From contig NZ_AP025484.1 in the NCBI RefSeq assembly GCF_024347455.1, positions 744,001-808,000 on the forward strand: a DNA stretch of 64,000 nucleotides. Direction: 5' to 3'. Each line of letters begins with the position of its first letter. The first letter of the stretch is position 1. Below are positions 1 to 8,152 of this stretch, piece by piece. This stretch comes from Vibrio echinoideorum. Its GTDB lineage: Bacteria > Pseudomonadota > Gammaproteobacteria > Enterobacterales > Vibrionaceae. Both the position numbers and the translations under genes were made by a program. The notes below the pieces were generated by a model that did no database searches, was not told the origin of the DNA, and saw nothing but the letters and a program-made list of their open reading frames with translations.

Positions 1-109
1 GTCTGCCAGCAAGAAAGAGCAGTAGTGAAATGGGAAGTAAAACTAAGCCAAAGAGTTTATGTTTGACTGAAAGGTTATTCCAGACCGTAATTGCCATATA
101 AGGATCCAT
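1..109 (-). CDS. N-terminus of a membrane sensor protein (runs off left edge)
   Basis: On the minus strand an open frame begins at ATG 107-109, or at a second in-frame ATG at 95-97, and stays open to the window edge (36 codons). It reads as a short cytoplasmic start with a motif like NLSVKHKLFGLVLLP followed by a hydrophobic stretch (ISLLLFLAG). This is the usual beginning of Vibrio membrane sensors such as NIT-domain chemoreceptors or GGDEF proteins, in which a basic 'KxKL' turn precedes the first transmembrane helix. Only this start is visible, so the output domain is unknown. The 203 bases to its right would hold its promoter. The call rests on the N-terminal pattern only. Confidence 0.5.
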   Translation of the reverse strand, partial: MDPYMAITVWNNLSVKHKLFGLVLLPISLLLFLAGR

Positions 110-312
110 CCAACTGTTTTTATATCAAAACAGTAGAATAAAAATGATGATATGGAAACTTTGAAACTGTAAATTTAGTGGAAGTGTGGGAGGGGTATAA
201 GTTCTTGTGATTCCAGAGCTTATTTTGAAATGGATTCTGTTTTTAGTGGTTTATAGCGATTGGCAGTCGGTTTATTTTTTTATGCTTATTGATGAGTAAC
301 CTAAAAGACGCG
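110..312. other. Intergenic region between the left-edge sensor and the small disrupted gene
   Basis: I see no gene here. A short inverted repeat (CTGTTTT / AAAACAG, about 113-132) lies just upstream of the left-edge sensor start, but no T-tract follows it on either strand, so I do not call it a terminator. The promoter of the left-edge gene presumably lies here. Confidence 0.4.
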
Positions 313-687
313 CTAATGAGCACGATTTTTGTCTTGAGTTACTTCAAATAGAAGCTGTTCTAACACCGTTTTTGCTGAAGGCTCTAATGTCCAAATTCCT
401 AGCATTCGCTTTAGCGCGGCACGATATGCTCTGTTTTTTAATAAAAAAGCGAGCGTATTTGTATCGTTATTCAAAGCATGTGTTTGTATGACGGACAGCT
501 CGGCTTTGTTTGCGATGTCAATTTTCTTAAGATTGAAAGCGGGTAGGAATGCACACACGTATCAAACTTCAACGATCTCTCTGAGTTCGATTTCTTCTTC
601 GGGTACGTCACAGTCCTGAAGTTGATGACCTTCAGGAATCGCGGATAAGTACGCTACATCAAGCTTGTCTGCAACGAAAGTGTACAT
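313..687 (-). pseudogene. Small protein of unknown function, interrupted by an in-frame TGA
   Basis: The frame opens at ATG 685-687 behind a good ribosome site (AAGGAAG) and would give 124 residues, but codon 42 is TGA (562-564). The same frame continues to a stop at 313-315; taken alone the distal part can start at a GTG at 558. The product aligns with the 117-residue protein at 31789-32142: both begin MY-x-x-V, share a DVPE-x-E-x-E-x-REI segment around residues 27-38, and share an LL-(K/R)-N-(K/R)-x-Y...KR-(I/M)-L-x-(I/L)-W segment near the C-terminus. The alignment up to codon 42 needs no gap, and the TGA falls exactly on Trp42 (TGG) of the intact paralogue. It lies 108 bases downstream of the ABC exporter gene on the same strand with no clear terminator between, so it may be the last gene of that operon. 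Function unknown; a sequencing error at one base would restore it. Confidence 0.75.
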
Positions 688-795
688 TTGCTTCCTTGTT
701 ACCAATGTTTTGAGACTGAATCATCCCTCTCACTTATGAATTTGTCAATTACATCCATTTATCTAAAGAGTGAATTGTGAATAAGCGTTGAAGTT

Positions 796-2946
796 TTAAC
801 TCAAACTGTTTAAGTATTTGTCTGTTAAGCCAAAATATTTCAAATTCCCGTCTGATTCTAAGACTAAACTCATGTTTGATGTGGCGATCAAACCAGGATC
901 ATTGGTGGAAAAAATCACCGTTTTATTCAGAAGTTTATCGGTGAACAAACGATTAAAATACTGTGCATTTTCATTTTCATTTTCATTTTCAGAGCCGTTG
1001 AAGGGTTCATCAATGATGATCAGAGATTGCTCACAGTTACCTAGGCCAAGCGCTAAGCGCAGTTTTTGCTGAATTCCGTTGGGAAGACTTTTACATTTAT
1101 CCACGCTTAATTGTGTTGCTAAGCCTTCTGGTAGCCATTCATCTAACTCGAAGAAGCTCACCATCTCTTGCATCTTATCTGTTGGAATGAGCCCATTGTG
1201 TAGAATGAAGTTGGTTTCTAAAGAGCCCTCAAAAATGTGTAGATTAAAAGGGATGTAGTTAATCGATGTACGATATCGATAACTGTTAAATTGCTTAATG
1301 TTGTAACCATCGACGGACACTGCGCCTTGATAGCGATCTTCCAACCCTGCAATGATAGAAATTAGCGTTGTTTTTCCGCAACCTGTCGGGCCACAGATGA
1401 CCACTTTTGCACTGGGTGGGATTTTGAAACCAAGGTTGGTTAAGCCTGTTGCGGCCCCGGTGTAACGGTGGCTTACACCACTGCCCACAATACTGCCTTG
1501 GAACAGGCGAATAGGCGGACTTTTCTCTAGCGTTAGCTTATCGTCATTCATCGACATCAAATTGTTTATTTGTGCGGATGAAGCCTTGATGGACTGAAAT
1601 TTAGAAATTGAGTTATAGATGCCCATGATTGGTCCTAATGCTTTCCAAACCAGAATAACAGTCGCGAGCATGGCACCAGCATCTGAAGTGCCTTCCATTA
1701 CTCCAATCACTGCAGTCACGATACTGGCAGTACCAATCACTTGAATCAAACTACCACCCGCAGCCTGAATTTTACTGTTTGTCACAGCTACGTTCTCGGC
1801 ATCACTGGTACTTTGCATATGCGAAGCGCTAAAGCGAGATTGAACCACACGTAGTAGAGGCAAGCCTTGAATGGTCTTGATGCCACGAAGAATTTCATTC
1901 CACTGGTAAGACACCATCGCGTTAGCTCGAGAGCTTTTAGATGTGGCTTGTGAGTAGATATAGCGTGAGTAAACACAAAACACCAACATCAAGATTAAGC
2001 CGCCCATCACCACAAGGGCTGCTGTGCCAGACATCAGAGCAATCGCAATGATGAATACAATCACAAATGGCATATCAAAATAGCTTAGGGTGGATTCTGC
2101 AGTCACTAATCGACGGAAGGTGTCGATATCTTTCAAGCGAGCTAACTGGGATGAAACCCCAGCGGTTGATGTCATCGCGTAGGGCAGCCAAAGAAGCTTC
2201 GATATTACGGCTTGGGATATGTGTACCGCGAGATCTTTACCGGAGGTCGCAATGATGTTGACCCGCATCTTTTTAAAGAAGTATTCCGAGAAACCAACAA
2301 TGACGGCAAACAAGGTCAACCAATAGAGCGTTGCTTGAGAACTCGAGGTGAGTGCAAAGTTATACACGCTCATAATGAAGAAAGGCTGCAACGCTCCTAA
2401 GATACTGATCACAAAGCTCAGGATGATTAGGCTTTTGAGTTCATTGTTGTAGCGGTAAAAAGCGTATTTTATCCAATTACTTCTATCTTGGGATTCGGGT
2501 GGGGGTTCGCGAAACAGACGAGAATATTCACTAATTGCAATCAGTAAGCAGGGCTTCTTACACATTGGATATTCAATGGTGTTGTTGTTCGTGTAATCGA
2601 ACAAAAGCAACTTGCCATCTTTGGTCCCCAAAAAGATGGCATTAAGGTTTTCTATCTCAATAAAGCATGGGTGAGGGTGCTTATCGATATTCTCGAGTGT
2701 TTTAAGCTTAGTGACATCACAACGATACCCTAGGCGTTCTATGGTTGCGGTAAAACTATCGCTGTCTTTCGGTTTTGGAATAAAGGCGTCACTGAGGATA
2801 GAAGGAGTCCCTTCCCATTCAAGAGCTATTAAGGTGTAGGCCAACCCTCGAATCAGAGGTGATTGGTTGTAGCGTTCGTCATACCCGCTTGATTCAAAAT
2901 CTGCTACGCGCTGTGGAACATTGTTGAAGTCTACTAGGATACTCAT
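796..2946 (-). CDS. Type I secretion ABC exporter subunit with C39-like domain (first of two)
   Basis: A 716-residue HlyB/LapB-type exporter subunit of the inner membrane. Residues about 1-135 resemble a C39-like domain, but the catalytic Cys and His of true C39 peptidases are absent (the CG position reads RG), so it probably docks substrate rather than cleaving it. About 165-440 form the membrane domain with five to six hydrophobic helices. The nucleotide-binding domain follows: Walker A GPTGCGKTT is intact and Walker B LIIIDEP keeps its Glu, but the ABC signature reads LPNGI instead of LSGGQ, the Q-loop Gln is not seen, and the switch His is replaced by Asn (FSTND). A four-unit Glu-Asn run sits just after Walker B. 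The start overlaps the stop of the second ABC gene by one base (TAATG) behind GGGAGGTGA, implying translational coupling. Likely works as a heterodimer with its neighbour, as V. cholerae RtxB/RtxE do (established knowledge; pairing here inferred). Confidence 0.88.
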   Translation of the reverse strand: MSILVDFNNVPQRVADFESSGYDERYNQSPLIRGLAYTLIALEWEGTPSILSDAFIPKPKDSDSFTATIERLGYRCDVTKLKTLENIDKHPHPCFIEIENLNAIFLGTKDGKLLLFDYTNNNTIEYPMCKKPCLLIAISEYSRLFREPPPESQDRSNWIKYAFYRYNNELKSLIILSFVISILGALQPFFIMSVYNFALTSSSQATLYWLTLFAVIVGFSEYFFKKMRVNIIATSGKDLAVHISQAVISKLLWLPYAMTSTAGVSSQLARLKDIDTFRRLVTAESTLSYFDMPFVIVFIIAIALMSGTAALVVMGGLILMLVFCVYSRYIYSQATSKSSRANAMVSYQWNEILRGIKTIQGLPLLRVVQSRFSASHMQSTSDAENVAVTNSKIQAAGGSLIQVIGTASIVTAVIGVMEGTSDAGAMLATVILVWKALGPIMGIYNSISKFQSIKASSAQINNLMSMNDDKLTLEKSPPIRLFQGSIVGSGVSHRYTGAATGLTNLGFKIPPSAKVVICGPTGCGKTTLISIIAGLEDRYQGAVSVDGYNIKQFNSYRYRTSINYIPFNLHIFEGSLETNFILHNGLIPTDKMQEMVSFFELDEWLPEGLATQLSVDKCKSLPNGIQQKLRLALGLGNCEQSLIIIDEPFNGSENENENENAQYFNRLFTDKLLNKTVIFSTNDPGLIATSNMSLVLESDGNLKYFGLTDKYLNSLS
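968..993. repeat. Hexanucleotide microsatellite (TTTTCA/TGAAAA, about four units) inside the ABC gene
   Basis: Four tandem six-base units encode alternating Glu-Asn just after Walker B of the exporter ATPase. Because the unit is six bases, changes in copy number would add or remove Glu-Asn pairs without shifting the frame. Confidence 0.85.
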
Positions 2947-4529
2947 TATTCACCTCCCGTAAGTTTGACACGTTTGAGGCGATGGTTAAGTTTGTCCATT
3001 TTATTGCTGGCGATAATCAGGATTTTGTCATTGGCACGATAAGCGGTACTGGTTAACACCACGCGCGCAAATTCATCATCAAAGACACAATCGATGTCGT
3101 CGAATATTAAGACGCGTTTACTGGCGAGCAGAGCGCGGACTAACAACAAAGCGTAACCGACTTGGCGCGAGAATGGATTGCGCATATGGCCTTTGATTTC
3201 AGTGTAAAAGCCGGCCGGAAGTGCATCTATTTGTGCTTTGATGTTCATGGTTTCACATAACGCAAACGCAGTGTTATTCAAACTCGGTCGAAAGCAGGTC
3301 AGATTATCAATAATGGATCCTTCTACGAACGAACTGGTTTTATCTACCATTAGCACGCTGTTACGCCACACGTTGTAGTTAACATCATCTAGACGCGTGT
3401 CGTTAATCATTATTTCTAGTTTGCTATCATTGTTTTGTCGCGTAATACAGTTGGCTAAGTGTGTCTTGCCTGCACCACTCTTACCTGTGAGCAGGTAGGC
3501 TTGTCCCAGTTCAAACTCGATACGTTGTTTGTCAGAGTACTTGATTGAAATACGTTCAACTTCTGTTGTCTCATGTTGATGCTCAACAGAGGCTGCCAGT
3601 TCAAGTAGTTCCGCGATACGTTGTATATGGAGCTTATTTAATTCCCAGCGGCTCGCAGTACGCATTACTTGTTGGTAAGGCGCGAAGTAACGGTTGGTCA
3701 GCATAATGATAGCTGCCATGATGCCTTGGCTTGATTCCATGTTGATAACCGCGGTTGCTAAAACCACAACCACACAAGCAATCGAGAGTTGTTGTATCAG
3801 CGCCAAGATCAAACCAAAATTCGATTCAATTTGTTCATATTTGATGTTCTCAACTTCACGCTCTTCGACCATTTGTGTCATCAAACTTTCAACTCGGTAT
3901 TCCATGTTTCGCGCTTTAATATCAAGTGGGCTAGAGATGATTTCAATGATTTTAGAGGTAGTTAAACCTTCAATATCAGACTTGTTTTGTAGGCTATCAA
4001 TCTTTTGTTTAGATAGGCTCCAAGCGAAAATAGCTAAGATAGCCGAGGCAATCAAAAGCGTAACGCCAGCCCATATGTTGATCAGACCGATGATGAGGAT
4101 GGTTATTATGCTGACGGCAAGGTTGATTAAGGCTCGAACCGATTCTCCACCAAAAAAGGTTTTAAGTTCGGGAATGGTTGAGATTCGTTCTAGGTATTCA
4201 CCTGGTTCTAAGCGGCGAAATTTAGAAATTTCAGCCAAACAAATGGATTGGAAGACCTTGTTGGTTAAGTTAGTCTCAAACTGTCTCATGATTACGGAAG
4301 AAATCTTCTCTTCCTGACTTTTCAGATGGTAGTCGAGGAAGATGGAAATCAAGATAATCGCGAACAACAAGAACAACGTGTCTTGTGCTTGGTTGGGCAA
4401 GACTCGGTCGAAAATGATCAGAATCGAGAAGGGCAGCACCAAACCAAATAGTGTTGAAATGATTGTCGAGAAAGTCAGATAGCATTTATCTGCCATGTTG
4501 ATTTTTTGAGAAAATTGCTCAGTTTGCAT
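2946..4529 (-). CDS. Type I secretion ABC exporter subunit, short form without C39 domain (second of two)
   Basis: A 527-residue membrane-plus-ATPase protein. It starts directly with transmembrane helices (about residues 20-75 and 130-175, with a further pair near 240-280) and has no N-terminal C39-like region. The ATPase part has an intact Walker A (GKSGAGKT, about residue 345). Walker B reads VLIFDDID, with Asp where the catalytic Glu is normal. The signature position reads PFSRQ rather than LSGGQ, and the H-loop His is Asn (IIASN). A good ribosome site (AAAGGAG) precedes the ATG at 4529, which overlaps the 3' end of the TolC-like gene by 11 bases. Two dissimilar exporter subunits next to one adaptor and one outer membrane channel make a four-component type I system like that of MARTX toxins. 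Here the nearby substrate is a cadherin-repeat giant. Which composite site hydrolyses ATP cannot be told from sequence. Confidence 0.87.
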   Translation of the reverse strand: MQTEQFSQKINMADKCYLTFSTIISTLFGLVLPFSILIIFDRVLPNQAQDTLFLLFAIILISIFLDYHLKSQEEKISSVIMRQFETNLTNKVFQSICLAEISKFRRLEPGEYLERISTIPELKTFFGGESVRALINLAVSIITILIIGLINIWAGVTLLIASAILAIFAWSLSKQKIDSLQNKSDIEGLTTSKIIEIISSPLDIKARNMEYRVESLMTQMVEEREVENIKYEQIESNFGLILALIQQLSIACVVVVLATAVINMESSQGIMAAIIMLTNRYFAPYQQVMRTASRWELNKLHIQRIAELLELAASVEHQHETTEVERISIKYSDKQRIEFELGQAYLLTGKSGAGKTHLANCITRQNNDSKLEIMINDTRLDDVNYNVWRNSVLMVDKTSSFVEGSIIDNLTCFRPSLNNTAFALCETMNIKAQIDALPAGFYTEIKGHMRNPFSRQVGYALLLVRALLASKRVLIFDDIDCVFDDEFARVVLTSTAYRANDKILIIASNKMDKLNHRLKRVKLTGGE

Positions 4530-5943
4530 TGCTAACTCCTTTTCTCAAAGACGACGTTGAGAGCAGGTGTTTAGGCACTAATTCTTGATTGTTTCGACCT
4601 TCGATGTCACACATTAGCTGCATAACACTCTCTATAGACTGCACGGAAAGCACGCCTTTAACCTGCTCAAGCTTGATGGTTTCGATGATGTAGTCGTAAC
4701 GTGCGCTTTCATAGTCTCTTAACGCGCTGAACAATTTACTTTCTGCGGCAAGCAAATCGGTGATAGTACGCGTGCCTAACTGGTACGCCCTTTGGATACC
4801 TTTGTAAGAGGCATAGTTAGCGCGAATGATGTTTTCGTAACTGCTTATAGACTGTGAGAAATCGTTAATGTTGAGAACTGATGTGTTAACGCTGTTGCGT
4901 GTGGTGTATAGCGAGTCTTGGTAAAGCAATTCAGTTCTTTCAATGGCAGTTGAAGATTTTTGATATCCATAATAGTCAGAACCACCTGACAAGATAGGTA
5001 CAGCGAGATTCAGCCCTACGCTTGTTGAGTTGCTTTCGCCGGTCGCTGTTATGTCGGTTTTGTCGTAGTTATTGGCATCATCGTGACGATAGCTGGCTGA
5101 AAGCGAAACGGTAGGTAAGAAGTTCGAACCGCTTTCTTTTAAGCTTCTTCGGCTTCTTTCGACGTTTTTCTTTGCTACTAACAAGTCGTTATTGAGCTTT
5201 AAGGCTTGATCCATGATCGTGCGCTGTTCGGTTTCATTTATTTCCTTTAACGGGACACTTTCATATATATCTTGTGATGGCGTAATAGGGTACTGAATTT
5301 GAATAGACAGCCCGTTAAGAATGACACGACGATCTTTCTGCAAGGTTCTTAATCGATTCGACACACCTTCTTTTTGAGCAATAACTTCGTACAGTTCACT
5401 GGCCGCTGTATTTCCTAGCTCTACGTTACGTCGCATCTGATGTTCACGAGTCTCAGACGATTTAAGCTCAACCTTAGTCGCTTTGATTTGAGCGTTGTTT
5501 TTCAGGTATTCAAAATACTGTGAACCGATTTCCGAAATAGTGCTTTGAATTTTGTTCTCATGTTTAATCTCTTCAATATTGAAGTCGAGCTTTGCTGTTC
5601 CGTATTTGAAAATATCGCCAAGGTTGAATACTGATTGGGAAAGGGAAAGACTGTAGCTGTTTGAGTTATAGCTTGAGGTCTCATCAGGCACACTTGATAA
5701 CAAGGTTTCATTTTCGTTCCAGGTGGTATCGGCTGCACCATTAAGCGAAGGGAGAAACTTAGATCGGCTGACGCCAATGTTGTACTCGTTTTCTTCAACC
5801 CCCTTGTTGCTCGCACGAAGAGAAAGACTGTTTTGTAGGCCAAGCTCTACCGCCTCAAGCAGGGTCGTCGCCGATGCTGAAAGTGTTGTGCTGAGTGCAA
5901 GCGCAGCCATAATGCTGCTAGTTAAGTTTCTGTACCGCCACAT
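4519..5943 (-). CDS. TolC-family outer membrane channel of the type I secretion system
   Basis: A 474-residue outer membrane efflux protein. It has a Sec signal peptide (hydrophobic core AALALSTTLSASA, cleavage near residue 26) followed by the family start TLLEAVELGLQNSLSLRAS. Two related halves follow with long alpha-helical stretches and aromatic/Ser-rich strand regions, as in TolC (about 430-490 residues). It should form the trimeric channel for the exporter. The chosen ATG at 5943 sits 8-9 bases behind AAGGTGAT, and its first 26 bases overlap the end of the sensor gene, so translation is probably coupled. A later internal Met (MAALAL) would give a shorter but still plausible signal peptide. 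The position between the sensor kinase and the ABC genes fixes its role. Confidence 0.9.
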   Translation of the reverse strand: MWRYRNLTSSIMAALALSTTLSASATTLLEAVELGLQNSLSLRASNKGVEENEYNIGVSRSKFLPSLNGAADTTWNENETLLSSVPDETSSYNSNSYSLSLSQSVFNLGDIFKYGTAKLDFNIEEIKHENKIQSTISEIGSQYFEYLKNNAQIKATKVELKSSETREHQMRRNVELGNTAASELYEVIAQKEGVSNRLRTLQKDRRVILNGLSIQIQYPITPSQDIYESVPLKEINETEQRTIMDQALKLNNDLLVAKKNVERSRRSLKESGSNFLPTVSLSASYRHDDANNYDKTDITATGESNSTSVGLNLAVPILSGGSDYYGYQKSSTAIERTELLYQDSLYTTRNSVNTSVLNINDFSQSISSYENIIRANYASYKGIQRAYQLGTRTITDLLAAESKLFSALRDYESARYDYIIETIKLEQVKGVLSVQSIESVMQLMCDIEGRNNQELVPKHLLSTSSLRKGVSNAN

Positions 5944-8149
5944 ACTTGTTGATCACCTTGATGATTTGGTCGCTCTTGTAAGGTTTGCTGATCACGTAAT
6001 CCATTCCGGCTTCAATACAAGCCTGGTGTTCGTTACTGCTGGTCAATGCGGTTGCACCTATGATGGTACAAGGGTTTTTCTCGTTCTCTTGTTCAAACTG
6101 TCGAATCCGCTTTGTCGCTTCAATACCGCCCATGCCTGGCATGATGCAATCCATGAAAATGATGTCAGATCGTTGATTCATGAAGTGTTTCACAGCGTCG
6201 GCACCATCACCCACAGTGTCTGGTTCATACTCTTGTTTGGTCAGGATTCGTTTAAGTAAGATCTGCTGAACTCGGTCGTCCTCTACGATAAGGAATGAGC
6301 TGTTCTCCATTTGTTCTTCTGATGCTTCCGCTTCCATAATGGTCAACAAGTTAGGGATGAACTCATAAGGAATCGCAGGGGAGTTGATGATTTTATCGAC
6401 GAAGCTGTGACACTCTTGAGCGTGTTGGGTGCTGGTTACTGATAGCAATAGCTTGGTATGTGGGTGATTTTTAAGTTGGGATTTCACCGTTTTACAAAGC
6501 GATGGCAACTTGTTTGCCTCAAACGTATCAGTCAGCATAATCGCATCGTATTCACCGAAGGTTTTCGCTGCTGAAAATAGCTCATTTGCGGTACGAACCT
6601 CGGTGATATCAAGCCCTAAGTTCGAAAGCATTTTCTTCATCACATCAATGCGAACTTGAGTGTTGGCGCAGAGTAATAAACGCTTGCCGTCGAAGCGAGT
6701 TTTCTCTGTGTGGAAATTCTTAGCTTTTAGATCAAGCTCGATCTGGAAACGTTCCTGAGTGCCCGATTGGAACCAATGGCTTTCGTAATACCCGTAATCT
6801 TTCAATACGCTTTTCGCCAAGTCATCTGTATTGGCGGTATGGTCTTTGTGTGCACTCCAATGCAGCTTGTTCAATTTGGCAACCGAGACATCAAGTGTTG
6901 ATAGGAAGTTGAGATTAATGGTGACACGCGTATTTTCCATATCAGAAGCGGCGCCGGACTCTATCGTCACAAATAACTTCTTATTCGACTTGAGTTGAAT
7001 GGCATTGGAAAGTTGTAAGAACAGTATCCAGAACAAGCTGGTGGATTGGCCTTCAACACGATTGGGTAAATTGTCAGAAATAAAGCAGTCGAGCTGACCT
7101 TCATTACGTTGCACTTTTGCGCTGATATGAATCATCAACTCAGACAACACGCTCAGAAGCGAAAACTCTTTCGATTTACTTTCTGTCCCTTGTGAAATCA
7201 ATCGGTTATAGTTTTCAGCGAGCTCAGATAAGGTGTTACACGCAGAGGTAATATCTTTCGCCATCAATACACCATTTTCATCGGTTTCTTGAACGAGATA
7301 TTGCACACCACCATTAATGGTGTTGGTGATTCCACGAATCTCATAGCCGATTAGCGCATACAGCTGTTTATAGAGGTCGTTGTTGCGCTTCTGGTCTTCT
7401 AATTTACTGAAGATCAATTTGAGGTGAGAGTAAATCTGGCGTTGTTTAGGATTGATGCTTACTTCGTTAAGAAGTTCTTCTAGTCTTTGTAAATCTAAGT
7501 GTTTGAGCTCTTGGTACAGAGCATCGAATTCATAGTCGATTTCTCGTTCATTCGAACTGGATTTCTTCAGTTTCAACATCGCGACTGAGTTAGATAAAAC
7601 CGTAATCACAGTTAATATCAGAACCACCATAAACAACCAGATAAAGAACTCGTTTTTCTCAGACATCAAGTCGCTCGCATGGTTGTTAAACATGGTGCGA
7701 TAGTTATCATCCATTTGTAGGTAGTTGTTAGTCAGTGATAAATACAAGTCCAAAACATCGTTACGGGCTTTCACGCTGTCAGAAAATCGGTTAATCGCCA
7801 ATTCAAGTTGCGTATATTCGGTCGCACCAACCAAACTGAATTCGGTTTTGTTCAATGAAGCCAAAGACCGAAATTCATCAATTTCACCTTTCAAAATAGA
7901 AAGGTTCAATTCACGGGTACTGCAGTTATTAGCTTTTAGGCATTGCTGTAAGGTTTGAATATCGAGCTCTATGGTTTGATTTAACTGTTGGGCTTGTATC
8001 AGCAGCGGGGCGTTTTGCACTTGCGCGACGGAATCTACTTTTGACCAAGAAAAGTACAAATAGAAAGCGAGCGCCGCCAGTACGACGCTAAACCCTATGC
8101 TAAGACGTAGCGCTGGAACTGAAATGTTGTATGAAGGTTTTCCGCTCAT
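5918..8149 (-). CDS. Hybrid sensor kinase-like protein lacking the phospho-acceptor histidine
   Basis: A 743-residue inner membrane protein. A first helix lies at about residues 13-32, a periplasmic region of about 130 residues with two Cys (CLKANNC) follows, and a second helix lies at about 167-187. Next come a helical linker and a DHp-like segment near residue 270-290 whose H-box reads GYEIRG where kinases have SHEIRT: Tyr replaces the phosphorylated His. An ATPase-like domain follows with an N-box remnant (LSNAIQ), but the usual glycine-rich G-boxes are hard to find. A degenerate receiver lies at about 495-600, and a well-conserved receiver (about 620-740) has acidic pocket EDD, phospho-Asp in IIFMDCIMPGMGG, Thr/Ala ATALT and Lys SKP. 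So it can probably receive a phosphoryl group at the C-terminal Asp but not autophosphorylate in the usual way. It sits inside the secretion operon, 3 bases after the adaptor gene, with GAGAGGT ahead of its ATG. Confidence 0.82.
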   Translation of the reverse strand: MSGKPSYNISVPALRLSIGFSVVLAALAFYLYFSWSKVDSVAQVQNAPLLIQAQQLNQTIELDIQTLQQCLKANNCSTRELNLSILKGEIDEFRSLASLNKTEFSLVGATEYTQLELAINRFSDSVKARNDVLDLYLSLTNNYLQMDDNYRTMFNNHASDLMSEKNEFFIWLFMVVLILTVITVLSNSVAMLKLKKSSSNEREIDYEFDALYQELKHLDLQRLEELLNEVSINPKQRQIYSHLKLIFSKLEDQKRNNDLYKQLYALIGYEIRGITNTINGGVQYLVQETDENGVLMAKDITSACNTLSELAENYNRLISQGTESKSKEFSLLSVLSELMIHISAKVQRNEGQLDCFISDNLPNRVEGQSTSLFWILFLQLSNAIQLKSNKKLFVTIESGAASDMENTRVTINLNFLSTLDVSVAKLNKLHWSAHKDHTANTDDLAKSVLKDYGYYESHWFQSGTQERFQIELDLKAKNFHTEKTRFDGKRLLLCANTQVRIDVMKKMLSNLGLDITEVRTANELFSAAKTFGEYDAIMLTDTFEANKLPSLCKTVKSQLKNHPHTKLLLSVTSTQHAQECHSFVDKIINSPAIPYEFIPNLLTIMEAEASEEQMENSSFLIVEDDRVQQILLKRILTKQEYEPDTVGDGADAVKHFMNQRSDIIFMDCIMPGMGGIEATKRIRQFEQENEKNPCTIIGATALTSSNEHQACIEAGMDYVISKPYKSDQIIKVINKYVAVQKLN

Positions 8150-8152
8150 TGA

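Noticed and set aside
562..564. TGA as a selenocysteine codon
   Set aside because: The paralogue has Trp at this position, no SECIS-like hairpin was evident and the context is not a redox enzyme. Loss of Trp by mutation or error is simpler.
3694..4317. A 207-codon open frame on the plus strand
   Set aside because: It is antisense to the second ABC exporter gene, whose motifs and operon position are clear. It has no ribosome site and no recognisable product.
5723..6259. A 178-codon open frame on the plus strand
   Set aside because: It is antisense to the TolC-like and sensor genes. Its composition is that of a shadow frame.
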